Source of the DNA: Lysobacter_F sp035645555
GTDB lineage: Bacteria; Pseudomonadota; Gammaproteobacteria; Xanthomonadales; Xanthomonadaceae
Reading direction: 5' to 3'
Assembly (NCBI GenBank): GCA_035645555.1
Contig: DASQMI010000049.1
Coordinates: 1 to 19,638, forward strand
DNA length: 19,638 nt
The position numbers and the translations under genes are program-made. Shown here piece by piece: positions 1 to 7,845 of this stretch. Position 1 is the stretch's first letter. Each line of letters opens with the position of its first letter. The notes below the pieces were generated by a model. It ran no database searches. It was given only the letters and a program-made list of their open reading frames with translations, and had not been told where the DNA came from.

Positions 1-1
1 G

Positions 2-313
2 TGGTTCGAACGCATCGGCGCCGCCGCACCGCCGCGCTTCGTCGCCCATTTCGACGACACCGAGACCATGCACCGCGCCGCGGTCGAGGGCATGGGCGTC
101 GCGCTCGGACGGATGGTGCGCGCGCGGCTGTGGCTGGAGCAGGGCCAGCTGGTGCAGCTCGCCGAGGCGGCGATGCGCACCCATTACGCGCACTATCTGG
201 TGTATCCGCCGCGCTCGGCCAACCACCGCGGGCTGCTGACGTTCCGCGAGTGGATCCACGAAGAGGCGCGCCGCCACCGCGAGACGCAGGCGCACCTGCC
301 GATCGTCTCATGA
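2..313 (+). CDS. LysR-family transcriptional regulator, C-terminal fragment (GcvA-like)
   Basis: This is the last 103 residues of a LysR-type regulator cut by the left edge of the window. The frame is open from base 2 and ends at TGA 311-313. What remains is the end of the effector-binding domain: a FDDTETMHRAAVEGMGVALGR segment-like core (phenylalanine, acidic pair, then an AAVEGMGVALGR stretch), then a line ending in a leucine-glycine step, HYLVYPP, and a closing helix with FREWIHEEA. That succession is typical of the GcvA/AmpR-like branch, where the domain ends in a W-x-x-x-E helix. The helix-turn-helix lies outside the window, so target genes and effector cannot be inferred. The following gene is 53 bases downstream on the same strand and may or may not be co-transcribed. 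Confidence 0.82.
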   Translation, partial: WFERIGAAAPPRFVAHFDDTETMHRAAVEGMGVALGRMVRARLWLEQGQLVQLAEAAMRTHYAHYLVYPPRSANHRGLLTFREWIHEEARRHRETQAHLPIVS

Positions 314-366
314 CGCGGCTGCGCCGCCGCGGGTAGGCTTGGCGGTCCCTCACAAGGAGTGCCGCC

Positions 367-1215
367 ATGAACCGTCTGCTCGTCGCGCTGCTGCCCTGCC
401 TGCTGGCGGCCTGCGCGTCCACCGCTCCCTCCACTGCCGGCGAAGGCCGCAGCCAGGTCAGCAACGCCACCGGCGCCGCGCTCGACGAGGTGCTCGCCGG
501 CAGCTGGCGCGATCCGGCCAACGTCGCCCGCGACGTGCATCGCCATCCGAAGGAAACGCTGAGCTTCTTCCTGGTGCAGCCGAACCAGACCGTCGTCGAG
601 ATCACCCCCGGCGCCGGCTGGTACAGCGAGATCCTCGCGCCGTACCTGCGCGAGCAGGGCCAGTACGTGGCCGCGGTGGTGGATCCGGCCAGCCAGAGCG
701 AACAGCGCGCCCGCGACTACTACGCGCGCGGCAAGTCGCAGCTGGAGGCAAAGTTCGCCGCCGACCCGGCGCGCTACGACCGTGCGCGCATCGTCGCGTT
801 CGACCCCGCCCGGCCGGTGTTCGGCCCGGCCAGTTCCGCCGACGTCGTGCTGACGTTCCGCAACGTACACAACTGGCGCATGGCCGGCCAGGCCGAAGCG
901 ATGTTCAAAGGCTTCTTCGATGTGCTGAAGCCGGGCGGCGTGCTCGGCGTGGTGGAGCACCGCGCCAACGGCGACGTGCCGGCGGACGACCGCAGCGGTT
1001 ACGTCGGCGAGGCGCAGGTGATCGCGATGGCGCAGGCGGCCGGCTTCGTGCTCGACGGAAAGAGCGAGATCAACGCCAACCCGAAGGACACCAAGGACCA
1101 CCCGAACGGCGTGTGGACGCTGCCGCCGACCAACCGCCACGACGCCAAGGACGCCGCGAAGTACCGGGCGATCGGCGAGAGCGACCGGATGACGCTGCGC
1201 TTCCGCAAGCCGTGA
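367..1215 (+). CDS. Predicted exported lipoprotein with class I SAM-methyltransferase fold
   Basis: A 282-residue protein with a lipoprotein signal: positive MNR, a hydrophobic stretch, and an LAAC lipobox with Cys16 as the lipidated residue. After a short Ser/Thr/Ala linker, the body resembles the small predicted-methyltransferase family (COG4798-like). It has a motif I-like VVEITPGAGWYSEIL at about residues 76-90, an acidic strand-2 end (VVDP, about 104-107), FRNVHNW at about 164-170, and LKPGGVLGVVEHR near 187-199. The start at 367 follows a good ribosome site (AAGGAG about 10 bases upstream) and gives an intact signal peptide. The oddity is that export takes the protein away from cytoplasmic SAM, so it may bind another ligand or have lost catalysis. 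No substrate can be named. Confidence 0.85.
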   Translation: MNRLLVALLPCLLAACASTAPSTAGEGRSQVSNATGAALDEVLAGSWRDPANVARDVHRHPKETLSFFLVQPNQTVVEITPGAGWYSEILAPYLREQGQYVAAVVDPASQSEQRARDYYARGKSQLEAKFAADPARYDRARIVAFDPARPVFGPASSADVVLTFRNVHNWRMAGQAEAMFKGFFDVLKPGGVLGVVEHRANGDVPADDRSGYVGEAQVIAMAQAAGFVLDGKSEINANPKDTKDHPNGVWTLPPTNRHDAKDAAKYRAIGESDRMTLRFRKP

Positions 1216-1279
1216 TCGCGTACCACCCGGGATCCGCGGCGGATCGCCGGTCCGCGTTCCGGTTCCCGCGCGCGGTCCC

Positions 1280-1816
1280 GTGCTGATCGCGCTCAACAAG
1301 CCGTACGGCGTGCTGTGCCAGTTCACCGACCGCAGCACGCCGCCGCGGCGCACGCTGGCCGAATTCGGCCTGCCGGCGGACGTGTACCCCGCCGGCCGGC
1401 TGGATCACGACAGCGAAGGGCTGCTGCTGCTCACCGACGACGGCGCGCTCGCGCACCGGCTTACCGACCCACGCCACAAGCAGCCGAAGACCTACTGGGT
1501 GCAGGTGGAAGGCGAACCGCGCCAGGACCAGCTCGCCGCGCTGCGGCGCGGCGTGCTGCTCAACGACGGGCCGACCCGCCCGGCCGGCGCGCGCGTGATC
1601 GCGCCGCCCGCGCTGTGGCCGCGCGATCCGCCGGTGCGCTTCCGCAAGACCGTGCCCGATGCGTGGCTGGAGATCGTGCTCACCGAAGGCCGCAACCGCC
1701 AGGTGCGGCGAATGACCGCGGCGGTCGGGCTGCCGACGCTGCGGCTGGTGCGGGTGGCGATCGGTGGCTGGACATTGGGCGATCTCGGCCCCGGCGACTG
1801 GCGTCCGCTCGGCTGA
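1280..1816 (+). CDS. rluE: 23S rRNA pseudouridine synthase, RluE type
   Basis: A 178-residue member of the RsuA/RluB/RluE/RluF branch of pseudouridine synthases, enzymes that isomerise specific uridines in ribosomal RNA. It begins directly with the catalytic domain (LIALNKPYGVLCQF) and has no N-terminal S4 RNA-binding domain, which points to RluE (U2457 of 23S rRNA in E. coli) rather than RsuA, RluB or RluF. The motif II signature GRLDHDSEGLLLLT spans about residues 39-52, and Asp42 is the expected catalytic aspartate. The RNRQVRRMT segment near the C-terminus is the family's motif III region. The start is a GTG with no clear ribosome site; the protein is somewhat shorter than E. coli RluE (217 residues). 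Its 64-base gap from the upstream gene holds only a weak 6-bp hairpin (1231-1245). Confidence 0.88.
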   Translation: MLIALNKPYGVLCQFTDRSTPPRRTLAEFGLPADVYPAGRLDHDSEGLLLLTDDGALAHRLTDPRHKQPKTYWVQVEGEPRQDQLAALRRGVLLNDGPTRPAGARVIAPPALWPRDPPVRFRKTVPDAWLEIVLTEGRNRQVRRMTAAVGLPTLRLVRVAIGGWTLGDLGPGDWRPLG

Positions 1817-2016
1817 AGCGGACAGCACCGGGGCGCCCGCCAGTGTGAGCGCAGTCATACTCGGCCGTGCATGGCGGCGACGTTTCCTTCACCTTCCACA
1901 ACCGATCACGCCTGTCTGACGGGTGAATCCGGACGATATCTGTTAGTTTGACGCCCCCTTCTCGTGCCCACGACGCGGTTGTGGCACGGGAGGCCCTCCG
2001 CCTCTACGGCAGTCGA

Positions 2017-3147
2017 ATGACCTCACCGGCGACCTCCACCGGCCGTATCCTCGTCGTCGACGACCAGTCGGCGAACGTACGGGTCGTCGGCACCCTGCTC
2101 GCGCGTCATGGCTACGAGGTGGTCGCCGCCTCGAGCGGCCAGGAGGCGCTGCAGCGCTATCACGAGAGCCGCCCCGACCTCATCCTGCTCGACATGATGA
2201 TGCCGGGCATGGACGGCTTCGACGTGCTCGCCGCGTTGCGCGCCCTGCCCGAGCCGCTGAACGTGCCCGTGGTGTTCGTCACCGCCGCCCACGACCACGA
2301 CCTGCTGCTGCGCGCATTCGACGCCGGCGCGGTGGACTACGTGACCAAGCCGTTCCTGCCCGAGGAGCTGCTGGCGCGGGTGAATGCTCACATCGGCCTC
2401 AAGCTCACCCGCGACCGCCTGGAGCGGGTGGCGCGCGAGCGCGAGGAGCTGGTCAACCTGGTCGCGCACGACCTCAAGAACCCGCTTACCAGCGTGCTGT
2501 TCGCCAGCGACGTGCTGCGCAACAACGGCTGCAAGCCGGAGCGCGTGCCGCGCTACCTGCAGATGATCCACGACGCGGCGACCGACGCGCTCGGCTACAT
2601 CAAGCATTACCTGGAGCGCCAGGCCGGCCGCGTGTACCGCGCCGAAGCGCGCGCCTGCTCGCTCAACGCCGTCATCGACTGGCTGGCCGAGCGCTACGAG
2701 ATGCAGCTGGAAGCCAGCGGCATCACGCTCGACATCAGCCATGCCCCGCCCGAGGCGAGCGTGGCGATCGACGAGCGCGTGCTGCGCCAGGTCAGCGAGA
2801 ACCTGGTTACCAATGCCATGAAGTACGCGCCGAACGGGCCGCTGCTGCTGGCCGGACGCGCCGGCGCGCCGGGCTACTGGCAGCTGGTGGTGGCCGATCG
2901 CGGCCCCGGCATCCCGCCGGAGCGCCACCGCGAACTGTTCCGCCCGTTCATGCGCCTGCACGACGGTCGCGCCGACGACATCTCCAGCGGGCTCGGCCTG
3001 TCGCTCGCCAAGCAGATCGTCCACGATGCCGGCGGGCAGCTGTGGTACGAGCCGCGCGAAGGCGGCGGCGCGCTGTTCGTGATCGAGCTTCCGGGCGCGG
3101 TGTCCACCATCGACCACCCCGCCGCCGCTGCCGCCGACACCGCCTGA
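2017..3147 (+). CDS. Receiver-histidine kinase hybrid, soluble
   Basis: A 376-residue two-component protein with an N-terminal receiver domain (about residues 11-125) and a histidine kinase core (about 145-360). Receiver residues are all visible: the DD pair near 15-16, phospho-acceptor Asp59 in DLILLDMMMPGMDG, Thr89 in FVTA, and Lys111 in VTKPF. The kinase has an H-box with His151 (HDLKNPLT), an N-box (ENLVTNAMKYAP, about 261-272), a G1 box DRGPGIP (294-300) and a G2 box SGLGLSLAK (324-332), so it looks catalytically intact. There is no transmembrane segment or sensory domain, so input probably comes by phosphorylation of its own receiver. The ATG at 2017 lies just before the domain; in-frame TTG 1948 and GTG 1981 would add 23 or 12 unstructured residues. 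No cognate regulator gene is adjacent. Confidence 0.87.
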   Translation: MTSPATSTGRILVVDDQSANVRVVGTLLARHGYEVVAASSGQEALQRYHESRPDLILLDMMMPGMDGFDVLAALRALPEPLNVPVVFVTAAHDHDLLLRAFDAGAVDYVTKPFLPEELLARVNAHIGLKLTRDRLERVAREREELVNLVAHDLKNPLTSVLFASDVLRNNGCKPERVPRYLQMIHDAATDALGYIKHYLERQAGRVYRAEARACSLNAVIDWLAERYEMQLEASGITLDISHAPPEASVAIDERVLRQVSENLVTNAMKYAPNGPLLLAGRAGAPGYWQLVVADRGPGIPPERHRELFRPFMRLHDGRADDISSGLGLSLAKQIVHDAGGQLWYEPREGGGALFVIELPGAVSTIDHPAAAAADTA

Positions 3148-3160
3148 GCCGCGCGCGGCC

Positions 3161-3565
3161 TCAGCTCGCCGACACCGCGTTGTCGTTCGCGTTCGCTTCG
3201 CCGTTGCCGCGACCGCTGCGTGCGCCCTGGCTGGCGCTGCTGCGCCGCGAACCGGCCTGCTGCGCCTCGACCCGGCGCGAGCGGCCCTGGATCGTCCCGC
3301 CCTCGCCGACGTGCGCGTCCTGCGCGCGCTGCGCGCGCTTGCGTGCCCAGTACCACAGCACGCCGGCGCCGACCACCGCGGTCGCCAGCGCGACCGGATG
3401 ACGCCGCACGAAACCGCCGGCCACACGCGTGCCGGTGCGCACCGCGCCGAGCGCCGCGCCGGTGCGGATCCAGTCGCCCGCATGCGGCATCGCATCCTTC
3501 AGGTTGGCGCTCACGTGGTGCGCCAACTCCAGCGCACGGTCGGGTAACGAGTGCAGTCTGCTCAT
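3161..3565 (-). CDS. Small basic membrane protein with one transmembrane helix
   Basis: A 134-residue protein of unknown function. Residues 1-50 are amphipathic and rich in Ala, Arg and His. One hydrophobic helix (about 57-73, beginning RRHPVALATAVVGAGV) is followed by WYWARKR and a 55-residue disordered tail rich in Arg, Ser, Gly, Asn and Ala. The positive cluster and HP just before the helix recall the ElaB/YqjD (DUF883-like) membrane-anchored proteins, but in those the helix is at the extreme C-terminus, so the link is only suggestive. The start is supported by an AGGTGAGG ribosome site a few bases upstream. The gene converges on the kinase gene with a 13-base gap containing a perfect 12-bp palindrome (3148-3159) and diverges from the oxygenase gene. 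Confidence 0.72.
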   Translation of the reverse strand: MSRLHSLPDRALELAHHVSANLKDAMPHAGDWIRTGAALGAVRTGTRVAGGFVRRHPVALATAVVGAGVLWYWARKRAQRAQDAHVGEGGTIQGRSRRVEAQQAGSRRSSASQGARSGRGNGEANANDNAVSAS

Positions 3566-3700
3566 GTCCTCACCTGCTGCTTCGCCGATTCGTCCACGCG
3601 AGTGTCCGCATCGCACCGTCCAAAGTCCGTGAGCGCGCACGGCCGGTTGCCCGCTGCGTGCTGAACCACGATCATGCGGCGATCTCGACAGGGGCCGCCC

Positions 3701-4381
3701 ATGATCCGAGTGCTTCCCAACGTGCTCTCGCCGGTCGAGCTGGCGGAAGTCCGCGGCCTGCTCCCGCAGGTACGCTTCGCCGACGGACGGATCACCAACC
3801 CCGACTCGAACGTCAAGCGCAACCTGCAGGCGCCGCAGGAGGATCCGGTCAATGCGCGCATCGCGCAGATCGCGCGCGACGCGCTGATCCGGCATCCGGA
3901 AGTGCGCACGCTCGCGCTGCCGCGCACGATGGCGCGCACCACGGTGGTCCGCTACGAGCCGGGCATGACGTACGGCTGGCACGTCGACGAGGCGCTGTTC
4001 CCGTCCACGCCGCCGATCCGCAGCGACCTGTCCTGCACGATCTTCCTCAGCGCGCCGGACGACTACGACGGCGGCGAACTGACGATCGAACTCGGCGCGC
4101 AGCAGCTGTCGTACAAGCTCGACCCGGGCAGCGCCCTGCTGTATCCATCGACCACCATCCACCGCGTCGCGCCGGTCACGCGCGGGGTGCGGATCGCGGC
4201 GATCACCTGGCTGCAGAGCTGGGTGGCGGACGCGCAGCGGCGCGAACTGCTGGTGCAGCTCAATGAGGCGCGCGCGCTCGCGGCCAGCCCGGTGCCGCTG
4301 CCGGAGGAGGCGCGGCAGCGCCTGCAGGTGCTGCTGGAATCGCTGCGCACCAACCTGTTCCGGATGTGGGCGGACACCTAG
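3701..4381 (+). CDS. piuC: Fe(II)/2-oxoglutarate-dependent dioxygenase, PiuC/YbiX family (PKHD-type hydroxylase)
   Basis: A 226-residue protein, exactly the usual size of the PKHD-type hydroxylase family (PiuC, YbiX). The double-stranded beta-helix core shows the iron triad His94 and Asp96 (YGWHVDEALF) and His154 (TTIHRVAPV), with Arg164 (RGVRIAAITW) ten residues later to bind the 2-oxoglutarate carboxylate. SNVKRNLQ near residues 36-43 and the DYDGGELTIE strand are also family-typical. The substrate is unknown; relatives are often iron-regulated and adjacent to TonB-dependent siderophore receptors, but no receptor is next to it here and I see no convincing Fur box in 3566-3700. The start at 3701 has AGGGG upstream and matches family length; an ATG at 3674 would add nine residues. 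It ends 10 bases from the hrpB stop codon (convergent). Confidence 0.92.
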   Translation: MIRVLPNVLSPVELAEVRGLLPQVRFADGRITNPDSNVKRNLQAPQEDPVNARIAQIARDALIRHPEVRTLALPRTMARTTVVRYEPGMTYGWHVDEALFPSTPPIRSDLSCTIFLSAPDDYDGGELTIELGAQQLSYKLDPGSALLYPSTTIHRVAPVTRGVRIAAITWLQSWVADAQRRELLVQLNEARALAASPVPLPEEARQRLQVLLESLRTNLFRMWADT

Positions 4382-4391
4382 CGCCGCACAC

Positions 4392-6899
4392 CTACGTGCC
4401 GCGCGGTTTCGCGCGGTGGGTCGCGGTGGCGGTCCACGGATCGTCCGGCCACGGGTGCTTCGGGTAGCGGCCCTTCATTTCCTTCTTCACTTCCGGATAG
4501 GTCCGCTCCCAGAAGCCACGCAGGTCCTGCGTCACCTGCAGCGGCCGGCCGGCCGGCGAGAGCAGGTGCAGCGTCAGCGGCACGCGGCCGTCGGCGATGC
4601 GCGGCGTGTCGGCTAGCCCGAACAGCTCCTGCAGCTTGACCGCCAGCACCGGTGCGACCGGCGCATCGTGCGCGTCGTCGTACGCATATTCGATGCGGCG
4701 CTCCAGGCCCGACGGCACGGCGATGCGCGTCGGCGCCAGCGCGTCCAGCCGCGCGCGCAGCGACCAGTCGAGCAGGCCGGTGAGCGCATCGGCGAACGCG
4801 CGTTCGTCGAGCGCATCCAGCCGGCTGAGACCGCGCAGCGCGGGCTTGAGCCAGTCGTCGAGCGCGTCGAGCAGCGCGGCATCCGACAGGTCCGGCCACG
4901 GCTGCTCCGGGCACCACGCGCGCAGGCAGCGCACGCGCGCGCGCCACTGCACGAGCGCTTCGCTCCACGGCAGCGCATCCAGCCCGAGCTGGCGCACCGC
5001 ATCGACCAGCGCGTCGGCGTAGCGCGCGGGGTCCGGCTTCGCCAGCGGCCTGCGCTCCAGCACGACGCGCTCGAAGCGGCGCTCGCGCACGGCCGCAATG
5101 GCGCGCGCGTCGGCATCCCACACCACGCGGTCCTCGACCACGAAGCGCGCCGGCCAGTCGCGTTCGAGCCGTGCGGGGTCGAGCGGTACCGCGCGCAGGA
5201 TCAGCGCATCGCCGCGGTCGCTGTGGCGCAATTCGTCCACCACCAGCCACGGCTCGCCGTACAGCGCGCTGTCGTCGAACAGACGGGCGCTGCGGCCGTT
5301 GCTGAGCTGGTAGCGGTGCGGATCGCCCGGATGCTGGCGCGCGATCCGGTCCGGGAACGCGTGCTTGAGCAGGTCGCCGAGCGTGTGCGCGGCGACGACC
5401 TCTGGCGCGCGTGCGTCCACGCGCAGGCGCTGCCGCCATTGCCGCGCGGCCTGGTCGATCGCCGCGAGCGCCGAGCGCGACGCCTGCGCCGGCGCGCGCC
5501 CGCTGCGAAATGCCGCCAGCGCCTGCCAGCGGGCATGCAGCGCATCGCTGCGCTCGCGCAGCGGATCGCGCGCTTCCAGCAGCGCGGCCAGATCACAGGC
5601 GAGTGCGCGCTCCTCCGCATCGTCGGCCGCGAGCAGCAGCGCGGCCAGGCGCGGATGCATGCCGAGCCCCAGCATGCGGCGACCGAGCGCGGTGATCGCC
5701 TCGCCGTCCAGCGCGCCGAGCCGGCGCAGCAGGTCGCGCGCGGCGGCGAGCGCGCCCGGCGGTGGCGGATCGGGAAAACGCAGGTCGCCCCCACCCCAGG
5801 CTGCGAGCTCCAGCGCCAGCGCGGCGAGATCCACCTGCGCGACCTCCGGCCGCCGCTGCGGTTCCAGCCGTTGCGAGGGCGGCCACAATCGGTACGCCCA
5901 ACCTTCCGCGACGCGGCCGGCACGACCGGCACGCTGATCGGCCGACGCCTGCGCGATGCTCGCCACGTCCAAGCGCGAGAAGCCGCTGTTCGGATCGAAG
6001 CGTGGCTCGCGCGCCAGGCCCGAATCGATCACCACCCGTACGCCCGGCAGGGTGACGCTCGATTCGGCGACGTTGGTCGCGAGCACCACGCGGCGGCGGC
6101 CGTCGTCGTGCGGCTGCAGCACGCGCGACTGCTGCTCGACCGGAAGCTCGCCGTGCAGCTCCAGCACCTCGGCGTCGAGCGCGGCGCTGCCTTCGAGCGC
6201 GGCGCGGCAGCGGCCGATCTCGCGACGACCCGGCAGGAACACCAGCACGTCGCCCGGATGCTGCGCCAGCGCATGCTCGACCGCGCGGCGCGTGTACGGC
6301 TCCAGCGCCTCGTCGCGGCGTGGCGGAAAATGCGCCACCTGCACCGGGAAGCTGCGGCCTTCGCTCGACAAACGCGGCGCATCGAGCCACTGCGCCAGCC
6401 GGTCGCCGTCGAGCGTGGCCGACATCACCACGATGCGCAGGTCCTCGCGCAGGCCGGCCTGCACGTCGAGCGCCAGCGCAAGCCCGAGATCGGCCGCAAG
6501 ATGGCGTTCGTGGAACTCGTCGAACAGCAGCGCCCCGACGCCTTCGAGCATCGGATCGTCCTGGATCATCCGCGTGAGGATGCCCTCGGTGACCACCTCG
6601 ATCCGCGTGCGCGCCGAAACCCGGCTCTCGAAGCGGATCCGGTAGCCGACCGTCTCGCCGACCGCCTCGCCGCGCTGCTGCGCCATGAACTGCGCCGCCG
6701 CGCGCGCGGCGACCCGGCGCGGCTCCAGCATCACGATCCTGCGCCCCGCGAGCCACGGCGCGTCCAGCAGCGCCGGCGGCACCTGGGTGGTCTTGCCGGC
6801 ACCGGGCGGCGCTTCCAGCACGAGTCGGGTGTGCCGCTCCAGCCGTTGCCGGATCTCGGGCAGCAACGTGTCGATGGGGAAGGTGCCGGGGTTCGGCAT
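4392..6899 (-). CDS. hrpB: ATP-dependent helicase HrpB
   Basis: An 835-residue DEAH-type helicase of full family length. Motifs in order: Walker A PPGAGKTTQ (about 31-39), motif Ia EPRRVAARAAA (59-69), Walker B/DEAH variant DEFH (127-130), motif III SAT (160-162), a helicase C domain with FLPGRREIGRC, NVAESSVTLPGV and QRAGRAGRVAEG, then the HrpB-specific C-terminal domain ending in KEMKGRYPKHPWPDDPW. The role of HrpB is poorly defined; related DEAH proteins act in RNA metabolism. The ATG at 6899 starts ten residues before the family's IDTLLPEI. A longer open frame continues to 7268, but that part overlaps tatD and has no helicase character. The gene diverges from tatD across 148 bp. Confidence 0.95.
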   Translation of the reverse strand: MPNPGTFPIDTLLPEIRQRLERHTRLVLEAPPGAGKTTQVPPALLDAPWLAGRRIVMLEPRRVAARAAAQFMAQQRGEAVGETVGYRIRFESRVSARTRIEVVTEGILTRMIQDDPMLEGVGALLFDEFHERHLAADLGLALALDVQAGLREDLRIVVMSATLDGDRLAQWLDAPRLSSEGRSFPVQVAHFPPRRDEALEPYTRRAVEHALAQHPGDVLVFLPGRREIGRCRAALEGSAALDAEVLELHGELPVEQQSRVLQPHDDGRRRVVLATNVAESSVTLPGVRVVIDSGLAREPRFDPNSGFSRLDVASIAQASADQRAGRAGRVAEGWAYRLWPPSQRLEPQRRPEVAQVDLAALALELAAWGGGDLRFPDPPPPGALAAARDLLRRLGALDGEAITALGRRMLGLGMHPRLAALLLAADDAEERALACDLAALLEARDPLRERSDALHARWQALAAFRSGRAPAQASRSALAAIDQAARQWRQRLRVDARAPEVVAAHTLGDLLKHAFPDRIARQHPGDPHRYQLSNGRSARLFDDSALYGEPWLVVDELRHSDRGDALILRAVPLDPARLERDWPARFVVEDRVVWDADARAIAAVRERRFERVVLERRPLAKPDPARYADALVDAVRQLGLDALPWSEALVQWRARVRCLRAWCPEQPWPDLSDAALLDALDDWLKPALRGLSRLDALDERAFADALTGLLDWSLRARLDALAPTRIAVPSGLERRIEYAYDDAHDAPVAPVLAVKLQELFGLADTPRIADGRVPLTLHLLSPAGRPLQVTQDLRGFWERTYPEVKKEMKGRYPKHPWPDDPWTATATHRAKPRGT

Positions 6900-7047
6900 C
6901 GGGATTCGGAAGTGGGACAAAGGCCGGCACCGCTCGGCCGAGCGCGGATTGTCGCAGGTCCGGCCCGCGCTGCCGGTATCCTTGCGCGCCCCGGTCGCGG
7001 TTCCGGCCGCGCGTCCCGGACGTCTCCCGAATTCCGCCCCGAATCCC
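6900..7047. promoter_or_regulatory. Divergent hrpB-tatD intergenic region with a start-proximal inverted repeat
   Basis: This 148-bp gap must hold the promoters of both genes. The 10-mer CCGAATCCCG immediately precedes the hrpB ATG on the minus strand (6909-6900) and, in the opposite orientation, overlaps the first base of the tatD GTG (7039-7048). Neither start has a recognisable Shine-Dalgarno sequence. No consensus -35/-10 pair stands out on either strand. Confidence 0.4.
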
Positions 7048-7842
7048 GTGCATCCCCTGATCGACATCGGCGCCAACCTGACCCACGACTCGTTCGACCA
7101 CGACCGCGACGCGGTGATCGCGCGCGCCAAGGCCGCGGGCGTCACGCGAATGATCGTCACCGGCGCCGACCGCGCGCATTCGCCGAAGGCGCTGGAACTG
7201 GCGCGGGCGTATCCGGGCATGCTGTACGCCACCGCCGGCGTGCATCCGCACCACGCCACCGAACACACCGACGAATGCGACGCCGAGCTGCGTGCGTTGC
7301 ACCGGCATCCGGAGGTCGTCGCGGTCGGCGAGTGCGGGCTGGACTACTACCGCGATTTTTCGCCGCGCCACGTGCAGCGCGACGCGTTCGAGCGCCAGCT
7401 GCAGATCGCGGTGGACACCGGCAAGCCGCTGTTCCTGCACCAGCGCGATGCGCACGAGGACTTTGTCGCGATCATGCGCAACTTCGACGGCCGGATCGGC
7501 CCGGCGGTGGTGCACTGCTTCACCGGCAACCGCAAGGAACTGTTCGAGTGCCTCGACCGGGACTGGTACATCGGCATCACCGGCTGGCTGTGCGACGAGC
7601 GGCGCGGCGCGCACCTGCGCGAGATCGTGCGCAACATCCCGGCGAACCGGCTGATGGTCGAGACCGACGCGCCGTACCTGCTGCCGCGAACGCTCAAGCC
7701 GATGCCGAAGGACCGCCGAAACGAGCCGATGTGGCTGCCGCACATCGTCGAGGAGCTGGCGCGCGACCGTGGCGAGACGCCGGAGCAGGTCGCCGCCGCC
7801 ACCACCGCTACCGCGACCGCGTTCTTCCGCCTGCCGGCGTAG
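7048..7842 (+). CDS. tatD: TatD family metal-dependent DNase
   Basis: A 264-residue TIM-barrel hydrolase, the usual TatD length. The start LIDIGANLTHDSF carries the IG-x-NLT sequence of true TatD, where the YcfH and YjjV relatives carry an H-x-H metal motif. Further matches are TAGVHPHHA, GECGLDYYRDFSP, FLHQRDAHEDF, VVHCFTGN, IGITGWLCDERRG and the metal-binding ETDAPYLLPR, followed by RRNEP. E. coli TatD is a 3'-5' exonuclease linked to repair of oxidative DNA damage; it is not needed for Tat transport despite its name. The start is GTG with no visible Shine-Dalgarno; it fits the beginning of the TatD domain, whereas the open frame upstream is unrelated. It ends three bases from the stop of the converging FRG gene. 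Confidence 0.95.
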   Translation: MHPLIDIGANLTHDSFDHDRDAVIARAKAAGVTRMIVTGADRAHSPKALELARAYPGMLYATAGVHPHHATEHTDECDAELRALHRHPEVVAVGECGLDYYRDFSPRHVQRDAFERQLQIAVDTGKPLFLHQRDAHEDFVAIMRNFDGRIGPAVVHCFTGNRKELFECLDRDWYIGITGWLCDERRGAHLREIVRNIPANRLMVETDAPYLLPRTLKPMPKDRRNEPMWLPHIVEELARDRGETPEQVAAATTATATAFFRLPA

Positions 7843-7845
7843 CGG

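Noticed and set aside
1231..1245. Hairpin GATCCG-CGG-CGGATC between the lipoprotein and rluE genes as a terminator
   Set aside because: Only six base pairs, no following T-tract, and it lies inside a short same-strand gap.
193..1353. A minus-strand open frame of 386 codons opposite the methyltransferase lipoprotein
   Set aside because: Low-complexity Arg/Val/Ala/His composition, no recognisable domain, and it spans three genes of the plus strand.
1817..2016. Promoter for the receiver-kinase gene
   Set aside because: AT-richer bases near 1934-1950 are suggestive, but no -35/-10 pair with acceptable spacing could be found.
2023..3495. A minus-strand open frame of 490 codons opposite the receiver-kinase gene
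   Set aside because: Antisense to conserved receiver and kinase motifs; composition typical of a GC shadow.
3566..3700. Fur box upstream of the PiuC-type oxygenase
   Set aside because: Expected from iron regulation of relatives, but no sequence resembling the GATAATGATAATCATTATC consensus is present.
6900..7268. N-terminal extension of HrpB to 7268
   Set aside because: The extension overlaps tatD on the other strand and lacks similarity to helicases; HrpB of normal length starts at 6899.
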